DNA from: Bacillota bacterium | GTDB lineage: Bacteria > Bacillota > Clostridia > Tissierellales > Tissierellaceae | Direction: 5' to 3' | NCBI GenBank assembly: GCA_023388495.1 | Contig: JAEWGC010000047.1 | Coordinates: 1 to 50,705, forward strand | DNA length: 50,705 nt | Shown here: piece after piece, positions 33,367 to 42,015 of the stretch | How the letters are laid out: each line of letters begins with the position of its first letter | How positions within the stretch are numbered: position 1 is the first letter of the stretch | Notes under the pieces: model-generated | Databases searched by the model: none | Seen by the model: only the letters and a program-made list of their open reading frames with translations | What the model was told of the DNA's origin: nothing | Program-made: the position numbers and the translations under genes

Positions 33367-33903
33367 ATGGAAAGTATAATTAAAAGCATATTAGTTACTG
33401 AAGAAGAAATCGAAAAAAAGGTAAAGGAATTAGGAGAAAAGATTACAGAAGATTATAAGGACAAAGATTTAATTTTAGTAGGAATATTAAAGGGGGCTGT
33501 AATATTCATGTCAGATTTGGCTAGAAGTATAAAGATGCCGATAGCCATGGACTTTATGGCAGTATCAAGCTATGGAAGATCATCTACATCTACTGGTGAA
33601 GTTAGAATAATAAAGGATCTAGATTTTAGTGTAGAAAACAAGGATGTATTGATAGTAGAAGATATTATAGATACAGGATATACCTTAGCTTATTTAACAG
33701 ATAATTTAAAGAAAAGAGGAGCAGCATCTGTTAAGGTTTGTACTCTTTTAGATAAACCAGAGAGAAGAAAAGTTAATGTACCTGTAGACTACTTAGGTTT
33801 TGTTATTCCTGATGAGTTTGTAGTAGGATGTGGATTAGATTACTCTGAAATAGGAAGAAATCTTCCATATGTAGCAGCTCTTAAGGAAGAAGTATATAGT
33901 TAG
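33367..33903 (+). CDS. hpt: Hypoxanthine phosphoribosyltransferase
   Basis: 178 residues. Purine salvage of hypoxanthine and guanine with PRPP. The PRPP loop V-E-D-I-I-D-T-G-Y-T-L is near 100-110; G-I-L-K-G-A-V-I-F and the S-S-Y-G flexible loop are also seen. ATG 33367 with GGGAGG upstream. The tilS-hpt-ftsH order is the same as in B. subtilis. Confidence 0.96.
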   Translation: MESIIKSILVTEEEIEKKVKELGEKITEDYKDKDLILVGILKGAVIFMSDLARSIKMPIAMDFMAVSSYGRSSTSTGEVRIIKDLDFSVENKDVLIVEDIIDTGYTLAYLTDNLKKRGAASVKVCTLLDKPERRKVNVPVDYLGFVIPDEFVVGCGLDYSEIGRNLPYVAALKEEVYS

Positions 33904-33911
33904 TTGAAAGG

Positions 33912-33940
33912 TTGAAAAAACTATTTAATAATGATATAAT
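33912..33940 (+). promoter_or_regulatory. Sigma-A promoter of ftsH
   Basis: TTGAAA (33912-33917), a 17-nt spacer and TATAAT (33935-33940). Confidence 0.75.
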
Positions 33941-33981
33941 TGAAAGATATTATCTACTCTTAAGAGGAGGGAGGACTTGTA

Positions 33982-35793
33982 TTGAAGAGATTTTTCAAAG
34001 GTATTAGTGTGTACCTACTAATAGTAATTGTAATAATGTTTTTAGTTACTACATTTGGAAATGATGTAGAGCAGGTTAAAAAGATCGATGTAACTGAATT
34101 GGTAGGGCTTTTGAATAATGGCAATGTTGAAAGTATTAAAATGGTAGGTAAAGAGGTACAAGGTAAACTAAAGGATAAGACTCTGTTTATTACCATACTA
34201 CCTGATGAAATGAGATATACCTTTTATTCTGATTATTTAAAGGATTTAGTAGATAGCAAACAGATAGCTTTAAGTTCTGAATTAGAGCCTACTACTCCTT
34301 GGTTTGTAAGTGCAATTCCAACTATACTTATGCTTCTTGTTTTTGCAGTATTTTGGTTTGTATTTATGCAACAGTCCCAAGGTGGCGGTGGTAAGGTAAT
34401 GTCCTTTGGAAAATCCAGGGCTAGAATGGTAAAAGAAGAGGATGGAAAGATTATAACATTCTCAGATGTAGCTGGATTAGAAGAAGAAAAAGAAGAGCTA
34501 AAAGAAATCGTAGATTTCTTGAGAACTCCTAGAAAATATATTGAAATTGGTGCAAGAATCCCAACGGGAGTATTATTAGTTGGGCCTCCTGGAACAGGTA
34601 AGACTTATCTTTCTAAAGCTGTAGCGGGAGAAGCAGGAGTGCCTTTCTTTACAATATCAGGTTCAGATTTCGTGGAGATGTTTGTAGGAGTTGGAGCAAG
34701 TAGAGTTAGAGATTTATTTGAGCAAGCAAAGAAAAATGCTCCTTGTATAGTCTTCATAGACGAAATTGATGCCGTAGGTAGAAGAAGAGGAGCTGGACTT
34801 GGTGGAGGACATGATGAGAGAGAGCAAACATTAAACCAATTATTAGTTGAGATGGATGGTTTTGCAACTAATGAAGGAATAATTGTAATGGCTGCAACTA
34901 ATAGGGCAGATATACTTGACCCAGCACTACTTCGTCCAGGTAGATTTGATAGAACTATTTATGTAGGCTTACCTGATGTAAGAGGTAGAGAAGAGATATT
35001 AAAGGTTCATACAAAGAATAAGCCATTGGATAATGATGTAGATTTACAAGTAGTTGCTAAGAGAACTCCAGGTTTTTCACCTGCTGATTTAGAAAATCTA
35101 GTAAACGAAGCAGCCTTACTCACAGCAAGATTTAACTTGAAAACTATACCTATGCATTTAATAGAAGAAGCATCTATTAAGGTTCAAGCAGGGCCTGAAA
35201 AGAAGTCTAAGGTTGTTAGTGAGAAAGAAAGGAAGCTTACAGCTTATCACGAGGCAGGTCACGCACTTACATCTAGACTTACTCCAGATACGGACCCAGT
35301 TCATATGGTAACTATTATTCCAAGGGGAATGGCTGGCGGATTTACAGCTTATATACCAGAGGAAGATAGAAGCTTTATAACAAAAAAACAAATGGAAAGT
35401 AGACTTGTGACTCTTCTTGGTGGTAGAGTAGCTGAAGCTTTAGTATTAGGAGACATAAGTACTGGTGCTCAAAACGATATTGAAAGAGCTACTAAGATTG
35501 CTAGATCCATGGTTACTCATTATGGTATGAGTAATAAGCTTGGACCAATGACCTATGGTACTGATGATGAAGAAGTATTTGTAGGCAGAGATTTTGGTAG
35601 AGCTAGAAATTATAGTGAAGACGTAGCAGCTGCTATAGATAAAGAAATGAGAACATTAATTGATACTGCATATAATAAGGCAGAAGAGCTATTAAGAAAC
35701 AATATGGATAAACTTCATAGAGTAGCAGAAGCTTTACTAGAAAAAGAAACAATAGATGGTAAGGAATTTGAAGAAATATTTTTAGAAGCATAA
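33982..35793 (+). CDS. ftsH: ATP-dependent zinc metalloprotease FtsH
   Basis: 603 residues. Two membrane helices (about 7-24 and 105-125) flank a small extracellular domain; then comes an AAA+ module with Walker A G-P-P-G-T-G-K-T near 202, I-D-E-I-D-A-V-G Walker B and the second region of homology, and a zinc protease with H-E-A-G-H near 423-427. It degrades misfolded membrane proteins and some regulators, as a hexamer. The start is TTG 33982, with GGAGGGAGG upstream. Own promoter and strong terminator. Confidence 0.97.
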   Translation: MKRFFKGISVYLLIVIVIMFLVTTFGNDVEQVKKIDVTELVGLLNNGNVESIKMVGKEVQGKLKDKTLFITILPDEMRYTFYSDYLKDLVDSKQIALSSELEPTTPWFVSAIPTILMLLVFAVFWFVFMQQSQGGGGKVMSFGKSRARMVKEEDGKIITFSDVAGLEEEKEELKEIVDFLRTPRKYIEIGARIPTGVLLVGPPGTGKTYLSKAVAGEAGVPFFTISGSDFVEMFVGVGASRVRDLFEQAKKNAPCIVFIDEIDAVGRRRGAGLGGGHDEREQTLNQLLVEMDGFATNEGIIVMAATNRADILDPALLRPGRFDRTIYVGLPDVRGREEILKVHTKNKPLDNDVDLQVVAKRTPGFSPADLENLVNEAALLTARFNLKTIPMHLIEEASIKVQAGPEKKSKVVSEKERKLTAYHEAGHALTSRLTPDTDPVHMVTIIPRGMAGGFTAYIPEEDRSFITKKQMESRLVTLLGGRVAEALVLGDISTGAQNDIERATKIARSMVTHYGMSNKLGPMTYGTDDEEVFVGRDFGRARNYSEDVAAAIDKEMRTLIDTAYNKAEELLRNNMDKLHRVAEALLEKETIDGKEFEEIFLEA

Positions 35794-35824
35794 AAAAAGT
35801 AGGAGAGATTCTCCTACTTTTTTT
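35792..35824 (+). terminator. Terminator of ftsH
   Basis: A 14-15-bp stem (AGTAGGAGA/TCTCCTACT extended by A/T pairs) with seven T. Confidence 0.92.
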
Positions 35825-35892
35825 ATGACATAACACAACGAACGATAGTGAGTGAATAGATTTGTGTTTCAAGACTGCGTGATATGACCTAA
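35819..35892 (-). repeat. G+C-richer dispersed intergenic repeat, short copy
   Basis: It reads TTTTATGACATAACACAACG then, 40 bases on, GTTTCAAGACTGCGT. The complementary strand at 44.29-44.53 kb holds both blocks in the same order with few mismatches but with about 150-200 extra bases between them. It begins inside the ftsH terminator tail. Confidence 0.6.
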
Positions 35893-35987
35893 CTTAGCGA
35901 ACTGATATAATAAAAGAAGGATTTAATACATATCCATATATAGAAATGCAATATTCCATTCATTTTTAAAATAAATTGAAATATATG

Positions 35988-36017
35988 TTGCAAAAATCTA
36001 CTGTTTATTACTATAAT
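35988..36017 (+). promoter_or_regulatory. Sigma-A promoter of the methylmalonyl-CoA operon
   Basis: TTGCAA (35988-35993), an 18-nt spacer and TATAAT (36012-36017), about 60 nt upstream of the mutase start. The next downstream candidate terminator is the weak core of the repeat element after meaB. Confidence 0.7.
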
Positions 36018-36079
36018 AGACTATGAAGAGAACTTTTAAATAAAATCAAAAGTTACCATTATAAGGAGGTAAATGAAAA

Positions 36080-37759
36080 TTGTTTGATGATAAAAAAGTT
36101 GAAGAAATTAAAATGTCTGTTGATAATTGGGACAAAAATGTAGTGCAAAAGTCTCTATCGAAGTTTCCTGAGAGAAAAGAAAAGTTTACTACAGGTTCAA
36201 ATATTGAAGTAAATAGATTATATACTCCTGTAGATATTGAGGACTTAGATTATAATGAAGAACTTGGTTTTCCTGGAGAATATCCATTTACTAGGGGAGT
36301 TCAATCTACAATGTACAGAGGTAGACTTTGGACCATGAGACAATACGCAGGATTTGCATCAGCTGAAGAATCAAATGGAAGATATAAATATTTATTAGAG
36401 CAAGGACAAACTGGTCTAAGCGTTGCCTTCGACTTACCTACACAAATAGGATATGATTCAGATGACGGATTATCTGAAGGTGAAGTTGGTAAGGTTGGAG
36501 TAGCTATAGATTCATTAAAAGATATGGAAGTACTATTTGATGGCATACCACTAGATAAGGTAAGTACATCTATGACTATAAATGCTCCAGCTTCTGTTTT
36601 ATTAGCAATGTATATTGCTGTTGCAGAAAAACAAGGAGTTTCAAAAGATAAATTAAGAGGAACTATACAAAATGACATTTTGAAGGAATACATAGCAAGA
36701 GGAACTTATATATTCCCGCCAGAGCCTTCTATGAGACTCATAACTAATATATTTGAATATTGCTCTAAGGAAGTTCCAGCTTGGAATACAATAAGTATTA
36801 GTGGATATCACATAAGAGAAGCAGGTTCTACTGCGTCACAAGAAGTTGCATTTACATTAGCTGATGGTATAGCTTATGTTGAGGCAGCTATTCGTGCAGG
36901 ACTTGATGTAGATGATTTTGCACCAAGATTATCATTTTTCTTCAACGCTCACAACGATTTATTAGAGGAAGTAGCTAAATATAGAGCTGCTAGAAGACTT
37001 TGGGCTAAGATAATGAAGGAAAGATTTAATGCAAAGAGTCCAAAATCTATGCAGCTTAAGTTCCATACTCAAACAGCAGGATCTACATTAACTGCTCAGC
37101 AACCTGATAATAATATAATAAGAGTTACAATCCAAACCTTAGCGGCAGTACTTGGGGGAACTCAATCTCTTCATACAAACTCAAGAGATGAGGCATTAGC
37201 ACTACCTACAGAAGATTCTGTTAGAATAGCATTAAGAACTCAACAAATTGTAGCTCATGAATCTGGAGTAACGGAAACAATAGATCCATTGGCAGGGTCC
37301 TACTATATAGAAAGTCTAACTAATAAGATTGAAGAAGAGGCTATAAAATATATAGAGACTATAGATGAGTTAGGTGGAGCACCTAAGGCAATAGAAAAAG
37401 GATATATTCAAAAAGAAATTCAAAATGCAGCTTATAGATATCAAATGGAGGTTGAATCCTTAGATAGAATAGTTGTAGGAGTAAATAAGTTCCAAATTGA
37501 AGAAACGGATAAAAAGGAATTATTAAAGGTAGATAAAACAGTTGAAATAAATCAAAGAGAAAAACTAAAAGCTTTAAGAGCTGAAAGAAACAATGAGGAA
37601 GTTGAAAGAGCTCTAAGTGTATTAAGAGAAAAGGCTAATACAGATGAAAATCTAATGCCATTTATATTAGATGCAGTTAGAACATATGCAACTCTTGGAG
37701 AGATTTGCAATGTTTTAAGAGAAGTGTTCGGTGAATATCAACAATCAGTTATTTTATAG
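36080..37759 (+). CDS. mcmA: Methylmalonyl-CoA mutase, large (substrate-binding) subunit
   Basis: 559 residues, the TIM-barrel part of the mutase without the B12 domain, which is encoded next. It isomerises succinyl-CoA and (R)-methylmalonyl-CoA. Tyr89 (R-Q-Y-A-G-F), Arg207 (Y-I-A-R-G-T) and His244 (S-G-Y-H-I) fall at the positions of the substrate-specificity and catalytic residues of the Propionibacterium mutase. Isobutyryl-CoA and 2-hydroxyisobutyryl-CoA mutases replace the Tyr and Arg, so methylmalonyl-CoA is the expected substrate. The start is TTG 36080, with AAGGAGGT 9 nt upstream. First gene of a cluster running to 43155. Confidence 0.95.
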   Translation: MFDDKKVEEIKMSVDNWDKNVVQKSLSKFPERKEKFTTGSNIEVNRLYTPVDIEDLDYNEELGFPGEYPFTRGVQSTMYRGRLWTMRQYAGFASAEESNGRYKYLLEQGQTGLSVAFDLPTQIGYDSDDGLSEGEVGKVGVAIDSLKDMEVLFDGIPLDKVSTSMTINAPASVLLAMYIAVAEKQGVSKDKLRGTIQNDILKEYIARGTYIFPPEPSMRLITNIFEYCSKEVPAWNTISISGYHIREAGSTASQEVAFTLADGIAYVEAAIRAGLDVDDFAPRLSFFFNAHNDLLEEVAKYRAARRLWAKIMKERFNAKSPKSMQLKFHTQTAGSTLTAQQPDNNIIRVTIQTLAAVLGGTQSLHTNSRDEALALPTEDSVRIALRTQQIVAHESGVTETIDPLAGSYYIESLTNKIEEEAIKYIETIDELGGAPKAIEKGYIQKEIQNAAYRYQMEVESLDRIVVGVNKFQIEETDKKELLKVDKTVEINQREKLKALRAERNNEEVERALSVLREKANTDENLMPFILDAVRTYATLGEICNVLREVFGEYQQSVIL

Positions 37760-37778
37760 GAAGCGGGAGGTAAAAGAC

Positions 37779-38174
37779 ATGGATAGACCAATTAGAGTTT
37801 TAGTAGCTAAACCAGGCCTTGATGGACATGATAGAGGTGCGAAGGTAATTGCAAGGGCTTTAAGAGATGCAGGGATGGAAGTTATATATACAGGACTTAG
37901 ACAGACACCTGAGCAAATAGTAGCTGCTGCTATTCAGGAGGATGTTGATGTAGTAGCTATGAGCATTTTATCAGGAGCTCACAATCACCTATTTCCAAAG
38001 GTAGTTAGCCTATTAAAGGAAGAGGGAGTAGATGATATGCTTATAATAGGTGGAGGAGTTATTCCAGAGGATGATATTCCTTATCTTAAAGAATCAGGCG
38101 TAGAGGCAATCTTTACTCCGGGTACACCAACAAAGGACGTAATAGAGTTTATTACAGGTAACCTTAAAAGATAA
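37779..38174 (+). CDS. mcmB: Methylmalonyl-CoA mutase, small B12-binding subunit
   Basis: 131 residues, a cobalamin-binding domain: the D-x-H-x-x-G motif in G-L-D-G-H-D-R-G-A-K with the lower axial His, S-I-L-S-G-A-H, and I-I-G-G-G-V-I-P. It pairs with the large subunit to form the active mutase; separate subunits are typical of anaerobic Firmicutes and archaea. ATG 37779 has GGGAGGTAAA upstream; the reading from 37731 overlaps the preceding gene and is rejected. The cofactor could be supplied by the adenosyltransferase at 8383. Confidence 0.95.
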   Translation: MDRPIRVLVAKPGLDGHDRGAKVIARALRDAGMEVIYTGLRQTPEQIVAAAIQEDVDVVAMSILSGAHNHLFPKVVSLLKEEGVDDMLIIGGGVIPEDDIPYLKESGVEAIFTPGTPTKDVIEFITGNLKR

Positions 38175-38191
38175 ACAAGGTGGTGTCTTTT

Positions 38192-39133
38192 TTGAACATT
38201 GAAGAGAAGTTGTTACAGGGTAATAAAAGGGCTTGTGCCAGACTTATTACTATGCTGGAAAACAATGACAACGAAGCAATAGATATATTAAAGAAATTAT
38301 ATAAAGAATCAGGTAAGGCCTATGTAATCGGCATAACTGGGCCACCTGGTGCTGGTAAATCTACTCTGACAGATAAGTTGACTAAGGAACTTAGAAAACA
38401 AGGCAAAAAAGTAGGTATAGTAGCTATAGATCCTACTAGTCCCTTTAGTGGAGGAGCGATACTCGGGGATAGGATTAGAATGAGTGATTTAGCTTTAGAT
38501 AAAGATGTATTCATAAGAAGTATGGGTACTCGTGGCTCATTGGGTGGTATGTCAAAAACTACTTGGGGTGCTGTAAAGGTACTAGATATCTTTGGTTGCG
38601 ATTACATTTTTATTGAGACAGTAGGAGTTGGACAATCAGAAGTAGATATAGTAAAGACAGCAGATACTGTACTTATGGTTATGGTGCCAAATCTAGGTGA
38701 TGATATTCAAGCCATAAAAGCTGGAATTATGGAGATTGCAGATGTATTTGCAATTAATAAATCTGATCTTGATGGAGCAGACAAAACTAAAGTAGAGATA
38801 GAGATGAATCTAGACTTAAATGAAAGTGGTGACTATAGACCACCAGTAGTTAAGGTATCGGCAGGACAAAATAAGGATATAGATATCCTTCTAGAAAAAA
38901 TCCTAGAGCATAGGGCATATTTAGAAGAAAGTAAGGAATTGGAAAAAGTCAGAATTAGAAATAATAGGCTGGAAATATTAAAATTGGTAGAAGAAGATTT
39001 AATGAAGTTAATTTTAGATAAGGCAGTTAAGGAAGATCTAATAGAAAGATTAGCAAGAGAAGTTACATTAAGAGAAACTGATCCTTACAGTGCAAAGGAT
39101 GAGATTATACAGTTAATAGTGAAAAGTGAATAG
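38192..39133 (+). CDS. meaB: MeaB/ArgK GTPase, methylmalonyl-CoA mutase chaperone
   Basis: 313 residues, a SIMIBI-class G3E GTPase that loads and protects the mutase cofactor. Walker A G-I-T-G-P-P-G-A-G-K-S-T is near 47-58; the switch regions have A-I-D-P-T-S-P-F-S-G-G-A-I-L-G-D-R and E-T-V-G-V-G-Q-S-E; N-K-S-D is the base-specificity motif. The TTG at 38192 is chosen since AAGGTGGTG (38177-38185) lies 6 nt before it; GTG 38180 lies inside that site. The last residues I-V-K-S-E and the stop are encoded by repeat element D, as at the end of rlmL. Confidence 0.94.
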   Translation: MNIEEKLLQGNKRACARLITMLENNDNEAIDILKKLYKESGKAYVIGITGPPGAGKSTLTDKLTKELRKQGKKVGIVAIDPTSPFSGGAILGDRIRMSDLALDKDVFIRSMGTRGSLGGMSKTTWGAVKVLDIFGCDYIFIETVGVGQSEVDIVKTADTVLMVMVPNLGDDIQAIKAGIMEIADVFAINKSDLDGADKTKVEIEMNLDLNESGDYRPPVVKVSAGQNKDIDILLEKILEHRAYLEESKELEKVRIRNNRLEILKLVEEDLMKLILDKAVKEDLIERLAREVTLRETDPYSAKDEIIQLIVKSE

Positions 39134-39195
39134 TTCTGAGAAGAGTTTTAGGTCTTTAAACTATTAATTATTAGTTCTTCACTATTCACTAATAA
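39115..39195. repeat. Heptamer-armed inverted-repeat element D
   Basis: The left arm has units (GT)TAATA, GTGAAAA, GTGAATA; the right arm has AACTATT, then GTTCTTC-ACTATTC-ACTAATAA, largely its complement. The core GAGAAGAGTTTTAGGTCTTT is T-rich but a weak hairpin. It overlaps the end of meaB and ends at the ribosome site of the epimerase gene. Confidence 0.7.
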
Positions 39196-39208
39196 GGGAG
39201 GTATTTAA

Positions 39209-39610
39209 ATGGTTGGTAAGGTTGATCACATTGGTATTGCTGTAAAGAACTTAGATCAAACACTTAAGTTTTATGAAGATGTCCTAGGTATGAAATGTGT
39301 TGATAAGGAAGTAGTAGAAGAGCAAAAAGTTAAAGTTGCATTTTTACCTATAGGAGATACAGAAGTAGAATTACTTGAGTCTACACAAGAGGATGGACCT
39401 ATAGCTAAGTTTATCGAGAAAAAAGGCGAGGGAATTCAACATATTGCCTACAGAGTAGATGATATTGAAAAGGCTATAGAAGAACTTAAGGAAAAGGGAA
39501 TAAAAATGATTGATGAGAAACCAAGATATGGTGCTGGCGGTGCTAAAATTGCCTTTTTACATCCAAAGTCAACCTTTGGAGTGCTTATAGAGCTTTGTCA
39601 AAGGGATTAA
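39209..39610 (+). CDS. mce: Methylmalonyl-CoA epimerase
   Basis: 133 residues, vicinal-oxygen-chelate fold with two beta-alpha-beta-beta-beta repeats. It interconverts (R)- and (S)-methylmalonyl-CoA, linking the mutase to the decarboxylase. Metal ligands: His in V-D-H-I-G-I-A-V near residue 7, Q-H-I-A-Y near 81, and Glu in V-L-I-E-L near 129. ATG 39209 with GGGAGG upstream. Confidence 0.95.
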   Translation: MVGKVDHIGIAVKNLDQTLKFYEDVLGMKCVDKEVVEEQKVKVAFLPIGDTEVELLESTQEDGPIAKFIEKKGEGIQHIAYRVDDIEKAIEELKEKGIKMIDEKPRYGAGGAKIAFLHPKSTFGVLIELCQRD

Positions 39611-39636
39611 GTACTTAATAAAAAAGGAGGGTAAAT

Positions 39637-41181
39637 ATGAAGGAAAAAATTGAAAGACTCCTAGAGACTGCAAAGAAAATTGAACTTGGTGGTGGGGAGC
39701 AAAGAATTGAAAAACATCATAAGTCAGGAAAACTTACTGCAAGGGAAAGAATCAACCTTTTATTTGATGAGGGTAGCTTTGTAGAAGTTGACAAGTTTGT
39801 TGAGCATAGATGCACAAACTTTGATATGGGAAAAGTAGAGGCGCCAGCAGATGGTGTAGTTACTGGTTATGGTACGGTAGATGGGAGACTTGTATTTACT
39901 TATGCCCAAGATTTTACAGTAGTAGGTGGGTCCTTAGGAGAGATGCATGCAGCTAAGATTTGTAAGGTACAAGATATGGCCCTTAAAATGGGAGCTCCTA
40001 TTGTAGGATTTAACGATTCAGGTGGAGCAAGAATCCAAGAGGGAGTAGATGCTTTATCAGGATATGGAAAGATATTCTATAGAAATACTATTTCATCAGG
40101 AGTTATACCTCAAATTTCAGTTATAATGGGGCCTTCAGCAGGCGGTGCAGTTTATTCACCAGCATTAACGGACTTTATATTTATGGTTGATAAAACAAGC
40201 ATGATGTTTATCACAGGTCCTCAAGTAATTAAATCTGTAACAGGGGAAGAAGTTACTCAAGAAGAGCTAGGTGGTGCAAATACTCACAATAAAATATCAG
40301 GGGTGGCTCACTTTGTAGACAAAACTGAAGCGGAATGTATTGAGAGAATCAAGGAATTATTATCTTTCTTACCTTCAAATAATTTAGAAGCGGCACCAAT
40401 TTATGCTATAGAAGATGAAATAAATAGAGTGGAAGAGAGACTAAATGAGATTGTTCCAGTTAATCCTAACAAACCATATGATATGAAAGAAATTATAAAA
40501 CTTTTAGCTGATGGTGGAGACTTCTTTGAAGTTCAACCATATTATGCACAAAATATAATAACTGGATATATTAGACTAAATGGTAAAACTATAGGAGTTA
40601 TTGCTAACCAACCTAAGGTTTTAGCAGGATGTTTAGATATTAACGCATCAGATAAATCAGGAAGATTCATAAGAACTTGTGATGCTTTTAATATTCCTCT
40701 ATTAAACCTAGTGGATGTACCAGGATTCTTACCAGGTACTGAGCAAGAATATGGTGGAATTATTAGACATGGTGCTAAGATGCTTTATGCTTACAGTGAA
40801 TCAACTGTACCAAAGGTTACTTTAATAGTTAGAAAAGCTTATGGTGGAGCTTATCTTGCAATGTGCTCTAAGGATTTAGGAGCAGATCAAGTATTTGCAT
40901 GGCCAAATGCTGAAATAGCAGTTATGGGACCAGATGGTGCTGCAAATATTATATTCAAAAAGGATATCGAAAACTCTGATAATCCAATAGAAACTAGACA
41001 AGAAAAAATAGCTGAATATAGAGATACTGTAGCTAATCCATATATTGCAGCTCAAAGGGGATTTGTAGACGATGTGTTAGTTCCAAGTATTACAAGACCT
41101 AGATTAATTTCTGCTTTTGATATGTTAGAGTCTAAGAGAGAAAATAGACCTGCAAAAAAACATGGCAATATGCCAGTATAA
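39637..41181 (+). CDS. mmdA: Methylmalonyl-CoA decarboxylase, carboxyltransferase (alpha) subunit
   Basis: 514 residues with two crotonase-like carboxyltransferase domains. R-I-N-L-L-F-D-E-G-S-F at the start; G-F-N-D-S-G-G-A-R-I-Q-E-G near 125; G-P-S-A-G-G-A-V-Y-S-P; and, in the second half, D-V-P-G-F-L-P-G-T and K-A-Y-G-G-A-Y-L-A-M. It moves CO2 from (S)-methylmalonyl-CoA to the biotin of the carrier subunit. Propionyl-CoA carboxylase beta is nearly identical in sequence; the adjacent OadG- and OadB-type membrane subunits decide for the Na+-pumping decarboxylase. ATG 39637 with AGGAGGG upstream. Confidence 0.93.
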   Translation: MKEKIERLLETAKKIELGGGEQRIEKHHKSGKLTARERINLLFDEGSFVEVDKFVEHRCTNFDMGKVEAPADGVVTGYGTVDGRLVFTYAQDFTVVGGSLGEMHAAKICKVQDMALKMGAPIVGFNDSGGARIQEGVDALSGYGKIFYRNTISSGVIPQISVIMGPSAGGAVYSPALTDFIFMVDKTSMMFITGPQVIKSVTGEEVTQEELGGANTHNKISGVAHFVDKTEAECIERIKELLSFLPSNNLEAAPIYAIEDEINRVEERLNEIVPVNPNKPYDMKEIIKLLADGGDFFEVQPYYAQNIITGYIRLNGKTIGVIANQPKVLAGCLDINASDKSGRFIRTCDAFNIPLLNLVDVPGFLPGTEQEYGGIIRHGAKMLYAYSESTVPKVTLIVRKAYGGAYLAMCSKDLGADQVFAWPNAEIAVMGPDGAANIIFKKDIENSDNPIETRQEKIAEYRDTVANPYIAAQRGFVDDVLVPSITRPRLISAFDMLESKRENRPAKKHGNMPV

Positions 41182-41195
41182 AAGAGGTGAAATAA

Positions 41196-41561
41196 TTGGG
41201 TGATTATATTAGTATTGGAGATAGCTTGGTAATTACGTTATTTAGTATGGGAGTAGTATTTGTGGGTTTAATTGTACTTGCTATGTTAATATCTGTATTG
41301 AAGAACATAGGGGGAAAGAAACAAGTAACTCCTACAAAGGAACCAGTAGCGCCAATTAAGGCAAAGGAGCCTGTAGTAGAAAAAGTAAAAGAATCCACTA
41401 CGAATGATGAGGAATTAGTAGCTGTTATAGCTGCAGCTGTAGCGGCAAGTTTAGGGGTTAGTATACCGGAGGTAAATATAAAAAGCATCAGAAGAATACC
41501 TCAAAGTACTCCTACTTGGGCAGTGGCAGGTAGACAAGAGCAGGTATATGGCAAATATTAA
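41196..41561 (+). CDS. mmdD: Methylmalonyl-CoA decarboxylase, small membrane subunit (OadG-like, delta)
   Basis: 121 residues. One N-terminal membrane helix (about 8-30) is followed by a lysine/glutamate/proline linker and a C-terminal amphipathic segment ending in W-A-V-A-G-R-Q-E. It has the size and layout of OadG/MmdD, which holds the peripheral carboxyltransferase and the membrane pump together. The start TTG 41196 has AGAGGTGA upstream. It sits 14 nt after mmdA, as in Veillonella-type operons. Confidence 0.88.
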   Translation: MGDYISIGDSLVITLFSMGVVFVGLIVLAMLISVLKNIGGKKQVTPTKEPVAPIKAKEPVVEKVKESTTNDEELVAVIAAAVAASLGVSIPEVNIKSIRRIPQSTPTWAVAGRQEQVYGKY

Positions 41562-41586
41562 TATAAATTTCTAAGGAGGCTTAGTA

Positions 41587-41988
41587 ATGAGAAAGTTTAT
41601 AATAAATGTTAACGGTAATTCTTATGAAGTTGAAGTTGAAGAGGTAGTAGGAGGAGTACAAAGACCAGCGGCTCCAGCAGCACCAGCACCAGCGGTAGCG
41701 CCTCAACCAGCACCAAAGGCAGCACCGGCACCAGCTCCAAAGGAAGAGAAAAAGGAAGTAGTAGTATCAGCTGGACAAGAAGTAATTGAAGCACCAATGC
41801 CAGGAAATATATGGAAGATTGAAGTTAAAGAAGGAGATCAAGTCAAGGCAGGAGATATTTTATTAATTCTAGAAGCTATGAAGATGGAAAATGAAATTTT
41901 AGCTCCTAGAGATGGAGTTGTGGCTAGTATTAATACTACACAAGGAGCTACTGTAAATACAGGTGATAAATTAGTAGTATTAGACTAA
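41587..41988 (+). CDS. mmdC: Methylmalonyl-CoA decarboxylase, biotin carrier (gamma) subunit
   Basis: 133 residues. A short N-terminal strand domain is followed by a flexible Ala/Pro-rich linker (about 27-52) and a biotinyl domain (about 62-133) with E-A-M-K-M-E, Lys99 being the biotinylated residue. It swings carboxybiotin from the alpha to the beta subunit. ATG 41587 with AAGGAGG upstream. The linker is coded by repetitive GCA/CCA codons. No biotin ligase gene is present in the window. Confidence 0.95.
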   Translation: MRKFIINVNGNSYEVEVEEVVGGVQRPAAPAAPAPAVAPQPAPKAAPAPAPKEEKKEVVVSAGQEVIEAPMPGNIWKIEVKEGDQVKAGDILLILEAMKMENEILAPRDGVVASINTTQGATVNTGDKLVVLD

Positions 41989-42015
41989 TTCCACTAAGAA
42001 AGGAAGGTAAATTTC

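Noticed and set aside
35914..35946. GAAGGATTT upstream of the methylmalonyl-CoA operon, resembling a sigma-H -35
   Set aside because: No GAAT-type -10 at 11-12 nt; the nearest similar block is 15 nt away and reads ATAGAAATG. A sigma-A promoter at 35988-36017 explains the operon better.
39637..41181. Alternative naming of mmdA as propionyl-CoA carboxylase beta subunit
   Set aside because: No biotin carboxylase gene is present, and the adjacent OadG- and OadB-like membrane subunits indicate a Na+-translocating decarboxylase.
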